From Sergeia podlipaevii (taxonomy: Eukaryota; Euglenozoa; Kinetoplastea; Trypanosomatida; Trypanosomatidae), in NCBI GenBank assembly GCA_030849805.1, contig JASANZ010001852.1, positions 1 through 19,586 of the forward strand: DNA of 19,586 nucleotides, read 5' to 3'. How positions within the stretch are numbered: the first letter of the stretch is position 1; each line of letters opens with the position of its first letter. The notes beneath the pieces were generated by a model. That model did not search any database. It was given only the letters and a program-made list of their open reading frames with translations, and was not told where the DNA came from. Position numbers and translations under genes: made by a program. Positions 8,095 through 16,602 of this stretch are shown piece by piece.

Positions 8095-8716
8095 TCTTTT
8101 CAGTACAAAATAAAAAGTAAACACGAAGTTGTGGTGTGTAACACAAGAAGAAAAAAAGGGCTACTATATATCCAAGTATGTACGACTATGCAAAGAGAAA
8201 AAGAGAGAAAGACGGTAAAAAAAAAAAAATCTACTACGTGGACTGAGAGAAAGAAAAATAAAAAATTGTACAGGGGAAATATAATCTACAGGCCACACTT
8301 CGTTTGAAATGATATACTCTTATGCTCTCACTCACACTGGCCCTCGTCACGCCGCAAGAGTCAAAAGAAAAAAAAAGGGAACAAAAGGATATGATAACAG
8401 GAAACCATTCTTATATGCGTGGCAAGCTCTACAGCTTTAACTAAGGAACTGAGGAGCAAACAAGTGTAAGCGTGCTTCCTATGTGAATAAACAAATTCAT
8501 AACAACAAATTAACTTGCAACGTAAAGGAAAAAAGAAATGTACAAAAATAAAAATAGATCGAATGAGTCACAAACACTTCGAAGGAGCCAGTGTACGGCG
8601 AGCTGCCTCTTGCCTAGGCACTTGCTCCTGCAAGTCTCATGAAGTTCTATCACCGCCATAACTAATGTCATGCCCTCTCGACGGTAAAAGCGGTGGGCCA
8701 CGTCAACTGTCTTGGT
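8095..8716. other. intergenic: 3' UTR of the 601-aa protein gene
   Basis: Spacer of 622 bases. The part next to the 601-aa gene (8513-8716) stays open in that gene's frame for 68 codons past its TGA. It is less A/T-biased than the remainder, which holds A-runs and the acceptor of the next gene. No independent gene is supported. Confidence 0.55.
8096..8160 (-). promoter_or_regulatory. spliced-leader acceptor of the 662-aa protein gene
   Basis: A C/T tract (complement of 8145-8160) is followed on the sense strand by about 47 nt without any AG until GAAAAG at 8101-8096. The ATG starts at 8094, so the predicted gene-encoded 5' UTR is a single base. Confidence 0.65.
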
Positions 8717-10522
8717 TCACCCAATTCTAGTTCGGCCTGCCGAAGCTACTGACGACGCTCGTCCGGTCTCTGCTCGCGTCTCGATAGTCACTCTCTCTGG
8801 GCCACGTAGAGACCATGAACGAGCTGGGAGCCCACCCCCTCCTGTTCGACCTCGACTGGAAAGGGCAGGTGCGAATGTGCACTCCGATAGTGAGCGCTGC
8901 TCACTTTGTAGATGCAGCTCAGCCAGTCGTGCCTGTCTGTGAGCCTCATAAGTCTGCAAAGACGCCTCAAAAGTCGCTGGCAGCGCAGAGGCTGGAGAAG
9001 CCGTTGTTACTGGACGAGCATCCCACGCCTCGCTCGCCCGTTCTCGTCGCTGTTGCTCTTGATACCGAGCCGGTTGTCGATAAAGACGGTCCCGCGATGA
9101 CTCTGGCAGTTTCTCTGCAATCGCAGCACTCACTGGATTGATGGCGGGGTGGTGAGAATAGTGAGCACCCTCGCCGTCAGCATAGCCATTGTCGCGGCTA
9201 TGGTAAGTGATGCAGCTGCTGCTGCTGTCCTGTTCATCCGTAGCTATCGAATCGTCGTACATGTATTGCCGACGTCGCTGCGAGTGCTGATAATATCGCG
9301 ACTGAGTGCGGAACCCAACTTCTGTAATGGCTGGCACTCCTGGCACCACGTCCGCAAGATAGCGCGCCTCCCGCTCCTGGCGCCGCCACTCTTGCTCGGC
9401 TGCCAGTGCATGGAGTCTCTCCCCCACACTTGTACTACGCCCGCCACCGCCTACACCGTTGTGAGAGTGGCGGCGACGCAGCGAGGCGGCTAGTGCGGTG
9501 ATGGTGGGCTTTCCCGGAGAAGTAGCCTGCTGCTGCCTCTCGTACTCTGCCCTTAGCCGCTGCTGCCGCAACTCTCCTTGTGGCTGCGAGTGTAACCGGG
9601 CCCGGCGCTGCGCTGCAAGCGCACGTGAACGCGCATTAATCTCAGGTATGTAACCTCCCACCTCCTCGCCCTCGCCCTCGCCGCTACTGACACTCGTACT
9701 GCTGTAAAGCAGCGAGGTACCACCCCAGTTGTCCCCAGCGGATGCAACAGAGAAGGGTGTCTTGGACGACATAGGCACGCCCTTCTGCCACTTTGCACGC
9801 CGCAACTCTTCTCGGCGAGTGCGTCGCCATTCCTCAAAATCTTTCGGCGGATCACGAAACTTCGGCTTTGCTCTCCGTGCAGGCAGCGATATATGCGGCT
9901 TGAAGGTAGCAGCGAGGGCGAGTTCCTCCTCGGCACGTGCACGGCTGGCGGCAACTGCCTTGACTTTACGCTCTGCTGCCTCACGGGCCTTGAGCAGCAG
10001 TCGATCCTCCACGCGTGTGCCTGGCACAGTAGGATCCTTGTGAGCTGCAGCAGGGATAAGGGCGGGAGATGCGCAATGGGCAGAGTACGGTGGAAGACTT
10101 GGGGCGGCTCGCAGATCCCGAGTCTCAGCCTCTATAGCGGCTTGCATAAGTCGCTCTCGCCGCTCCTGTGCAGCTCTGCCTTTCTCTAAGAGCACTTCGT
10201 AAATCGGCTTCCTTGGAGACGCCCCTGCACGTGCTGCTGCGTCTACTGATAATGGCGATGAGTAGCGCGCAAGAGCAGTTCGGCGTGCAGGGGAGGCATG
10301 AAGAAGGTGACGCAGATACGACGGATCTGTGGCGGGGGCACCACGGGCAGAGCCAGGAAGCGTGAAGGTTGGCTTTTTCTCGCTAAGCAGCCCACGGTAC
10401 CCGGGCAATGGAGCGCCGAGGAGACTGTGCAGCCGCTCTGACAGCTGTTGCCTCGCTGAAGACGATGTTGAAGCTGGTGGGACACCGATGGCTGCCCCTG
10501 AAGAAGGTTCTACAACAGCCAT
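8717..10522 (-). CDS. unknown Arg/Ala/Ser-rich repeat protein, probably cytoskeletal
   Basis: This 601-residue protein has no enzyme domain that I recognise. It shows a degenerate repeat: a short P-x-I element followed by an Arg/Glu/Gln-rich helix often opening with E/D-R-L. Examples are FKPHISLPARR (207), YIPEINARSRALAAQRRARL (291), KPTITALAASLRRR (338), SVGERLHALAAEQEWRRQER (365), PAITEVGFR (397), PAINPVSAAIAEKL (459) with SSRDRLYRQPARYQEQQRRE (475), and ECTFAPALSSRG (547). Alternating F-x-P elements and charged helices are, as I recall, frequent in protist cytoskeletal and ciliary proteins; that is the basis for the tentative call. Coiled-coil-prone stretches lie near 108-140, 170-205, 295-332 and 366-390. 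A Gly/Glu-rich linker (GEGEGEEVGG) is at 281-290. Start: first ATG downstream of two good acceptor AGs (10578-10577, 10558-10557). Stop TGA. The neighbour downstream is similarly low complexity. Confidence 0.8.
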   Translation of the reverse strand: MAVVEPSSGAAIGVPPASTSSSARQQLSERLHSLLGAPLPGYRGLLSEKKPTFTLPGSARGAPATDPSYLRHLLHASPARRTALARYSSPLSVDAAARAGASPRKPIYEVLLEKGRAAQERRERLMQAAIEAETRDLRAAPSLPPYSAHCASPALIPAAAHKDPTVPGTRVEDRLLLKAREAAERKVKAVAASRARAEEELALAATFKPHISLPARRAKPKFRDPPKDFEEWRRTRREELRRAKWQKGVPMSSKTPFSVASAGDNWGGTSLLYSSTSVSSGEGEGEEVGGYIPEINARSRALAAQRRARLHSQPQGELRQQRLRAEYERQQQATSPGKPTITALAASLRRRHSHNGVGGGGRSTSVGERLHALAAEQEWRRQEREARYLADVVPGVPAITEVGFRTQSRYYQHSQRRRQYMYDDSIATDEQDSSSSCITYHSRDNGYADGEGAHYSHHPAINPVSAAIAEKLPESSRDRLYRQPARYQEQQRRERASEAWDARPVTTASPASALPATFEASLQTYEAHRQARLAELHLQSEQRSLSECTFAPALSSRGRTGGGGLPARSWSLRGPERVTIETRAETGRASSVASAGRTRIG

Positions 10523-10556
10523 TAGTTGTCTAGCAACTCGTTAAAATATAGGTGAT

Positions 10557-10591
10557 CTAAAGGGGGGGAAAGAAATCTAAAAGAAAAAGAG
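10557..10591 (-). promoter_or_regulatory. spliced-leader acceptors of the 601-aa protein gene
   Basis: The sense strand reads CTCTTTTTCTTTTAG (ending at 10577) followed by ATTTCTTTCCCCCCCTTTAG (ending at 10557). These are two consecutive polypyrimidine-AG units, 35-54 nt before the ATG at 10522. Both give the same start codon. Confidence 0.75.
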
Positions 10592-11444
10592 CTGGCCCCT
10601 TGCAAAAGCTATTCCAGCGCCTTGCAGGAGTGCGCTTTCACGCACAATAATCGCTGAATGAGATAGGGGCTGGATCTGCAGTTGTGTGCAGCTGGCACCT
10701 GTGGCTCCTGTTTAGATACAAAAGAATAAAGAGGGAAAGATGCAAAAAGAGAAAAAAAAAAGTAGTGTGAAGTGGGCCACATAAAGCCAAAAAGGTAAAC
10801 AGCTGCTATGCTTCGCCGGAAAGAAGAAACTCAGGTTCAATTTAAAGAACTGAAAGAAGCAAGAAAGCTGAAGTGTATCCTTCACAATAACAACAACAAC
10901 AAAAAAAAAATATTACCATGGATGACTCAGACCTTCAAAAATCAATTAATATCATCGTATATAAACAAGAAATCACAAATAAGCAAAAGCAATTTTTGTC
11001 AAAGGTCCATGTATATAATAGTCGAAATTGGAGATCGCAAATATTTTTTTTTTGTTAAGTAATGAATTCGTTAGCGCTGCAATGTGGTCTTTCCTTTCAC
11101 ATGAGCAGCATTGCAGGTGTTTGGAAGGGCATAAAATACCAAAAGAAGCAGAAATATTATTGTAAAGGAAAAGGAAAAGAAAAAAAAGAAAAACATAAAC
11201 GCGTACGTACAATCTTTTAGTAGCCTTCATACTTGAGATATATAATTTATAATGAGTGGTGGGGGGAAAAAGGCATCAGATAACAAGATATATGATGATA
11301 GCAATCAATATATATATATATATACAAAGACACTCTTGTTTGTGCGTTCTACGGTGTGTCGTTGCTTTTATTAGAAAATTGATGTCTGTGAGCACGTACA
11401 CAACATTAAGACGCCTCTTCCCAGCATCTTTTGTTTGTTTGTTT

Positions 11445-11446
11445 GC

Positions 11447-11477
<31 letters not shown>

Positions 11478-11480
11478 CGC
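11445..11480. repeat. alternating purine-pyrimidine (TG)n tract
   Basis: About 36 nt of strict purine-pyrimidine alternation (GCGTGC, then TG repeats, ending TGCGC) in the acyltransferase 3' UTR region. On the sense strand it is (CA)n. Such sequence can adopt Z-DNA. Confidence 0.95.
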
Positions 11481-11826
11481 CAAGAAGGCACAGTGCTCAT
11501 CTTGACACACCTCTTCACTTTGGCAACTGTTTACTGGCCTTTTTTTCTGGTTTTTTTTTTGCTGTCCAAATGTGTGTACAGAGATACCTAGATACATTTA
11601 TGCACTGCACTTTAGTTTCTTTTTTTTCTCTGTTGATGCTATTCATCTAGAATGAAAGATCAATATGTGTTCTACAAGGAAAAAGAAAACGAGCTTTGTC
11701 TTCTTCAGATTTTTATCCATTTCTGTGTATGTATGTATATGTATATGTACCTGTGTTTGAGTTTTTTTTCTTTCCCGACTGCGCCAATACGCAGAATTGA
11801 TAAATAGGTAGCTGTCTATTGCAACT

Positions 11827-13053
11827 TCATTGCTTTTCATGCTCCCTTTGTTCCTTGTAGAGCCTTTCCGCTTCAGCATAGTCATGCAATGTAGCATCAC
11901 TGATGTTCTCGCGAAGTACCGTCGCCATCATGCGCTGGCAATGCGCGGCGTACAGTACAGGATCTGCCTTTTCCTCCTCGGTGGGATAATACACTGGTAG
12001 TGGACGGATCTCCACGTAGTTAAAGAACTGACAGCAGAGACGAACCATGATGTCCCACAGATCGCTGCCGCCGACCCCGCGGCCCATCCAGCTAGGATTG
12101 AAATGCTTATATGGGAAGCAAATGCATATCATCTGAACTGGCGCGCCGGGCTCAAAGGCACCCCTCTTAAAGAGAAAAAGTGTCTGCTGGTTAGTCGTGG
12201 TGCCCTCAGGAAAGATCATGAGCTGCGACCCATCTGGGTCCTTGGCGCGAGACACGATTGCGTCCAGCGTCTGTTTGCGCGACGTCTCAGCGTCACGATC
12301 AACAATAATGCAATCGCTCGCCTTCGCGATTTTGCCAAAAAAGGCAACCTTCAGGTTCTGCTTTCGTGATACAAAGGCAGGGTAGTCTCCAAAGATAAAC
12401 AGGAGCAACACCTCAATGACACAGCTATGGTTGCCCAGTAGCAGCCTACACTCTGAACGTTTGGCGAAAGAGCCGTAAGTGTGCACGTGGTAGATGCCAA
12501 TAGCGGCAAGTACAATAGCCACAAAGAAATTTGTCATGGTTGTCCAGAACGCAAACCGAATGCGATTCTGACGACGATCACCAGCAAGGCTCATGCAAGC
12601 CAAGCCACACCAAACAAACACGATCACCGTCAGAACGCGCAGCACAGCAATGCCGGTCACCATAAAGAAAATCACCTTTGCCCACTCATAGGCATTCATA
12701 GGAGTGTCGTATTCAAACGCCTTCATCTTGTCCACCTTAGGTGGATTTCCGTTAATGTAGTCGTTCGTGAGAGAAAGGCGGCGCGGCGAAGCGTGGAACA
12801 TGGCTCGGATATTCTCGTACAGAAACAGCACACAAAAACCAGAAAAGACGGCAAACAGATACATGAGGAGCCACTCTTTCAACGTAAACTGAGAGGTATA
12901 CGCGGTTGGTAGGCTCAGCGGTTCACTGTCTGGTTTGCCGGAGCGACTTCGGTAAGGATGAAGGAGCACCCATACGAAGCAGTACAAGAAAACAAGAGCG
13001 AAAGGCATGTGCAGCCATCGCTGTACGTGCCTCGTGTCGCTGAAAGTGGACAT
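11827..13053 (-). CDS. LPCAT-type lysophospholipid / glycerophosphate acyltransferase, membrane-bound
   Basis: This 408-residue enzyme would transfer an acyl group from acyl-CoA to a lysophospholipid, most likely in the ER (PlsC/LPLAT family). Hydrophobic segments near 13-32, 58-79, 124-155 (possibly two) and 170-190 anchor the N-terminal half. Catalytic blocks follow in order: motif I NHSCVIE (208-214), motif II around GKIAKASDCIIVDRD (240-254), motif III FPEGTTTN (281-288) with LFKRGAF, and motif IV around APVQMICICFPY (304-315). The later segments NYVEIRPLPVYYPTEEEK and DPVLYAAHCQRMMA resemble the C-terminal part of LPCAT1/2. No EF-hands are present. Oddity: the usual Asp of His-x4-Asp is Glu (E214, codon GAG at 12414-12412). 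Start ATG 13053 lies just after AGs at 13063-13062 and 13080-13079; the 85-residue upstream extension lacks an ATG at its head and is excluded. Substrate cannot be told. Confidence 0.9.
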   Translation of the reverse strand: MSTFSDTRHVQRWLHMPFALVFLYCFVWVLLHPYRSRSGKPDSEPLSLPTAYTSQFTLKEWLLMYLFAVFSGFCVLFLYENIRAMFHASPRRLSLTNDYINGNPPKVDKMKAFEYDTPMNAYEWAKVIFFMVTGIAVLRVLTVIVFVWCGLACMSLAGDRRQNRIRFAFWTTMTNFFVAIVLAAIGIYHVHTYGSFAKRSECRLLLGNHSCVIEVLLLFIFGDYPAFVSRKQNLKVAFFGKIAKASDCIIVDRDAETSRKQTLDAIVSRAKDPDGSQLMIFPEGTTTNQQTLFLFKRGAFEPGAPVQMICICFPYKHFNPSWMGRGVGGSDLWDIMVRLCCQFFNYVEIRPLPVYYPTEEEKADPVLYAAHCQRMMATVLRENISDATLHDYAEAERLYKEQREHEKQ

Positions 13054-14221
13054 GGTTCCTCCTAAGGAACGAAGTGTACTATATTTAAAAAAAGAATAAG
13101 CTAGAGTGAGAATTGGATTAGCAAGCTTCGCTTTATTGCGTTTTTCCTCTCTTATCCTTCGATATGGATATATACTGTGCTGGTAGCTTTCTTTTTTTAA
13201 TAAAGCAAAGCTGAAAGCAAAACAGAAAATGTTGAATGAAAAAAAAAAGAGGTGGAGCGGGGGGAGGAATAAGCTCAAGATTCTTTCTTCTAAAAAAAAA
13301 AATGGCAACTTCTCTTATATGTAAAAGAAAACCTCACATGGTACTTCATGGTTGCCCTGTTTGAATACTTTTTTTTTTTTGCTTCCTTGTAATAGTAATA
13401 TTTTTTGTTATCCTCACCATGCCAGTGCATTTGCGATAGTAAAAAAAAGAAGTGTGTGTGCACCAGAAAACAAGGGGAAGTCATTTCGTTTAGCCTGTAA
13501 ACTAACATCCTCTACAATTTGCTCTTTGCTTATTTTATTTTTCTTTTTGCATTTCCTTCTTGTTGCACACGCAAAAAGATACGCACGGACGTGTTAGCTA
13601 CCACACACACATGCCAATACAATAGACAAAAAAAAAAAAAGTTGAGCAAAAAAAAGGGGGAAAAGAAGAACACACTTTGCAAAAAAAAAAAAAATGGTTT
13701 CATTACATTGTCTCAACACACACACACAAAAAAAAAAAAGAAATGGAAAGTAAAGCAACACTCATAAAGCATAAGTAAAGCAATAATAATCACGATTGCG
13801 AATGCAACACGTGGATTCATTCCTTTGACGCTAAAAAAAGAAAAAAAAGAACACGAAATATATACAAGCTGCCGTCCGATCTGTGACAGCGCACGATCAA
13901 AGACCGAGCAAAAAAAATATAATCTAAGTTAAAGAAAAAGGGCCACTTGCCTCAATGCACAAAGCCCACTCAAAAAGCAAGACAAGAATATGGAATACGG
14001 CGCACACAGTATTTTTCCACGATATCACATAGGGACCAACACACTCGCGTGTTCCTTTACATATATAAATATAAATACAAATCGTTTTACATAGAGAATC
14101 CCTAAAAAAAAAAAAATTATGGAAGAAAGGTGAAATAAAGGAACAAAAGTAACAAAAAAAAAAAAACAGAAAGGGGGTAAAGAAAAAAAAATTCATTCCA
14201 TCGGAGTCGTAACAAGCATTC
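13054..14221. other. intergenic: 3' UTR of the CxxC protein gene
   Basis: Spacer of 1.17 kb, very rich in A-runs of 8-14 on the plus strand (U-runs in the RNA), with one T-run at 13369-13380. Frames are filled with Lys or Phe runs. No gene is supported. Confidence 0.6.
13062..13100 (-). promoter_or_regulatory. spliced-leader acceptor of the acyltransferase
   Basis: The sense strand has CTTATTCTTTTTTTAAATATAG ending at 13079, then a second pyrimidine-rich stretch ending in CCTTAG at 13062. Both lie within 30 nt of ATG 13053 and support the short N-terminus. Confidence 0.65.
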
Positions 14222-15088
14222 TCATTGTGTGTTGTCTGGGTCTGATAGGATGACCACCTCCCAGTCACCTCTGAGGTCCAGCCAATCCGATACGACAATG
14301 GGTACATCACGCGCTGGGCGACGTGAGAACGCCTCCATATCACGTATCTCATCGTCTGTCATGAGTAGGCAGTCCATGTTTGTGTCCATGCTGCTCCATG
14401 ACTGCGATCTAGTGCTATCCGCGTCATTTGAGAAGAGATCCAGCGCTTTTGTTGGGCACCGCTGACGTGTGAGAGGGCGACGGCTACAACTACGCAGAGG
14501 GCCCTCATTTTGTTCAGTGTGCTCCACCCGACAGTCTTCTCCTGACTGAGGGCGGCTACCATAGCAGTAGATACTGTCGTGTGATGCCGCGCTGGCTGTA
14601 CTCCCCCGCCTTGTGCGAGAGCAAGAAAAGCACACCGTAGAACCACGGGAGGAGAGCGGGGGCACTAAAGACCAGGCGGGTAGCGCGGGTGGCGACGTGC
14701 ATGTAGCGCATGCTGCAGTCTTACCAGGTGACGACTTCATTGAAGACTGGCTAGACGAAAACGATAGTAAAGTTTCCTTGGCCTTCCTCCTCTTGCAAAT
14801 CAGCTCAACCACAAAAAGTGGGTGGCTATGATCATCATCAGCATCAACCCACCGTTGGTGTTGTGGATGCGGCGAAGAAGAGGAGGAGGTAGGGCGTGCC
14901 GTGAGTGGCACTGTAAGCCCTCGATATCGCTCTGCGGCGGTACGAAGGTCCCGCGATGATGCCTCACATGTAAGCGCAATATGATTTGCCCGTGAGGTTG
15001 CGTCTGCTGCGGAAATAACAGTACGCGCGGCGTAGACGGTATTTAACTGTGAACTTTGTAAAGAAGATTTTTGCGTGCAATGGTGCAT
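14222..15088 (-). CDS. unknown Ser-rich protein with two CxxC pairs
   Basis: No family is recognised for this 288-residue protein. Residues 10-60 form a probable amphipathic helix (QLNTVYAARTVISAADATSR onward). The centre is Ser-rich (68-72, 109-120). Two Cys pairs, C127-x2-C130 in ACATCT and C153-x2-C156 in VCFSCSR, are spaced 22 residues apart like a small zinc-binding fold, but one binding site is only an inference. The C-terminal 50 residues are acidic and better ordered (DDEIRDMEAF, then PIVVSDWLDLRGDWEVVILS). Start: the first ATG after the acceptor AG at 15150-15149 is 15088; the frame continues upstream only to a TTG. Stop TGA. The region is clearly less A/T-biased than the flanking spacers, which supports coding. 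It lies between the acyltransferase and the HAD phosphatase genes. Confidence 0.72.
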   Translation of the reverse strand: MHHCTQKSSLQSSQLNTVYAARTVISAADATSRANHIALTCEASSRDLRTAAERYRGLTVPLTARPTSSSSSPHPQHQRWVDADDDHSHPLFVVELICKRRKAKETLLSFSSSQSSMKSSPGKTAACATCTSPPALPAWSLVPPLSSRGSTVCFSCSRTRRGSTASAASHDSIYCYGSRPQSGEDCRVEHTEQNEGPLRSCSRRPLTRQRCPTKALDLFSNDADSTRSQSWSSMDTNMDCLLMTDDEIRDMEAFSRRPARDVPIVVSDWLDLRGDWEVVILSDPDNTQ

Positions 15089-15148
15089 AATAGATTTTCT
15101 TGTCTTTCTCTCTTCTCTCTTTCTTGTTGCAAAAGAAAGTGCAGATAG

Positions 15149-15228
15149 CTTCCGTACAATGCAACCAGTATGTGTATCAAGAAGCCAAAAAAAAAGTTGC
15201 GCACACAAGAAGGAAATGAAGGGAAAGA
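15149..15228 (-). promoter_or_regulatory. spliced-leader acceptor of the CxxC protein gene
   Basis: The sense strand carries a pyrimidine-rich region (complement of 15184-15228) and then no AG until CGGAAG at 15154-15149. This predicts a 60-nt 5' UTR whose first ATG is the one at 15088. Confidence 0.55.
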
Positions 15229-16261
15229 GCTACGAAACTGTAACGCAAAGAATAAATCCAGTATAAAGTTAGCCAGTAAACTATAAAAAAAAAAAAAAGA
15301 TCCTTTTTCTCTCCTGAATTATGAGCACAGGAGACCTTCTCGCAAAAAAAAAAAAAGTGCAGGGATGTATAAATGGCAAAAACGTGCAACCCGCTAAGAT
15401 ACTCCGAAGTAAATAAAAGCAGCATTTCAAGATCCAATGCCCGCTGAGCTCCAACGAGGCAATAAAAAGCGAAAGGGTAAAAAAGAAAGCAAAGACACTA
15501 AAGAGGCGTCTAGCCATATTTTCTATTTTATTTTGTTTTTTTATTCAAGTCTTTGGATGTACATATATTAAAAGGAATCGCCGCAATTTGCATCTCAGTA
15601 CATAAAAAAAAAACCTGTACTTGAAGAACTTTTTTCCGTTGTCAGTCACTTATTAAAGAAAAAAATGTGTTTGTTTTTTTTGTGTGTGTGCGAGTTCAAG
15701 CATATATTACACACTGCTTTGGAGTCAAATTGAAGAAGGGAGGTAGCAATCTGTCCACATGCCAACACCAACAAATAACCCGTGACCAAGCACACGCAAA
15801 AAAAAAAAAGAAATCGAAAGCCACCTTTAGTTCCTTCAAATGCACACAAAAGGAAAACTTCAAATCTCAAAAAGAAGGAATAGTAAAAAAAAAAAAGATT
15901 ATCGGAAAAAAAGCAATAAGCCCTAGTAGAGAGGAAAACAATTCCTATGTTATTTCGCCACACACACACACATACACGCACATGCGCCACGAAGAAAAAA
16001 AGAGCAAAAAAAAAATGTTTGGATATATATAATGCCTGCATGAAAGTCTTTACCAGTCAGACATAAAGACATAAGTCAAAAAAAAAAAAAAAAACGCAAG
16101 GAGAAAAAGATTATTGATGCACAACAGCAGCAAACAGGAAGGTATATATATATATATTTATGTAGAAGGAATAAGAGCGATGTGCTTATTATGTTATTCT
16201 GTTATACAAAGCAATTGCCAGATAGCATAAACCAAACGGAGCGTAGTGTGAAGAGGGAAAA

Positions 16262-16339
16262 AGGAGGGGGGGCATATATGCCTGTCCCCCCAGCTGAATG
16301 CAGCTGTATTGGTAGTTACTAGTCATTGAATGATACTAC
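16262..16339. other. cluster of potential hairpins in the phosphatase 3' UTR
   Basis: Three elements lie in succession. G7 (16266-16272) and C6 (16285-16290) flank the perfect palindrome GGCATATATGCC (16271-16282). CAGCTG is repeated at 16291-16296 and 16301-16306. An imperfect stem GTAGT...ACTAC with inner TCAT/ATGA lies near 16312-16339. It stands out as G/C-rich in an A/T-rich spacer. Its role is unknown. Confidence 0.45.
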
Positions 16340-16602
16340 AATCACCCATCTGCAAGCAAAACGATGCTCAGTATCCTTCAACGGCAACATATGATATAAA
16401 AATAAGAACGAAAAGAGCGCAAGAAAACAAGGCACCACTTTCACACGTGTCACTGTTTCGCTTGAGAAAAAAAAAAGGTAATCTTTAGGATTCAACAGTG
16501 GTAGTAACAGTAAATAAAAGAAGTAAAGTACATTTCTCAAAAAAAAAGGAGATTATCAGGCATAGGCGGGACTAAATGTCATGCATTTCACTCTATTTTG
16601 TT

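Larger units (their letters stand above)
10523..11826. other. intergenic: 3' UTR of the acyltransferase gene
   Basis: Spacer of 1.3 kb. It contains (TA)n at 11308-11324, a (TG)n tract at 11445-11480, a hairpin with an 8-bp stem (77-84 against 109-116 of 11000) at 11077-11116, and a GC-richer patch at 10593-10710 with several short inverted repeats. No coding sequence is supported. Confidence 0.55.
15089..16602. other. intergenic: 3' UTR of the HAD phosphatase gene
   Basis: Spacer of 1.5 kb with many A-runs, (CA)n near 15960-15972, (TA)n at 16143-16157 and a cluster of inverted repeats at 16262-16339. Long frames here are Phe/Leu/Val-rich or Lys-rich and follow the homopolymers. No gene is supported. 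Confidence 0.6.

Noticed and set aside
8717..8719. TGA reassigned as a sense codon, as in some trypanosomatids
   Set aside because: Several genes end at TGA with natural C-termini (phosphodiesterase, acyltransferase, HAD phosphatase) and none has an internal in-frame TGA, so the code appears standard.
13054..13308. N-terminal extension of the acyltransferase by 85 residues
   Set aside because: It begins with TTG, is Phe/Lys-rich from homopolymers, and lies upstream of the predicted acceptors.
13924..14352. 142-codon minus-strand ORF overlapping the CxxC protein gene
   Set aside because: It begins out of frame inside the gene and continues through A-runs in the 3' UTR as Phe-rich sequence.
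15089..15208. N-terminal extension of the CxxC protein by 40 residues
   Set aside because: It begins with TTG and overlaps the polypyrimidine tract; the first ATG after the acceptor is at 15088.
15646..16041. 131-codon minus-strand ORF
   Set aside because: Phe/Val/Cys-rich sequence from T-runs and (CA)n; no domain, and it fits the phosphatase 3' UTR.
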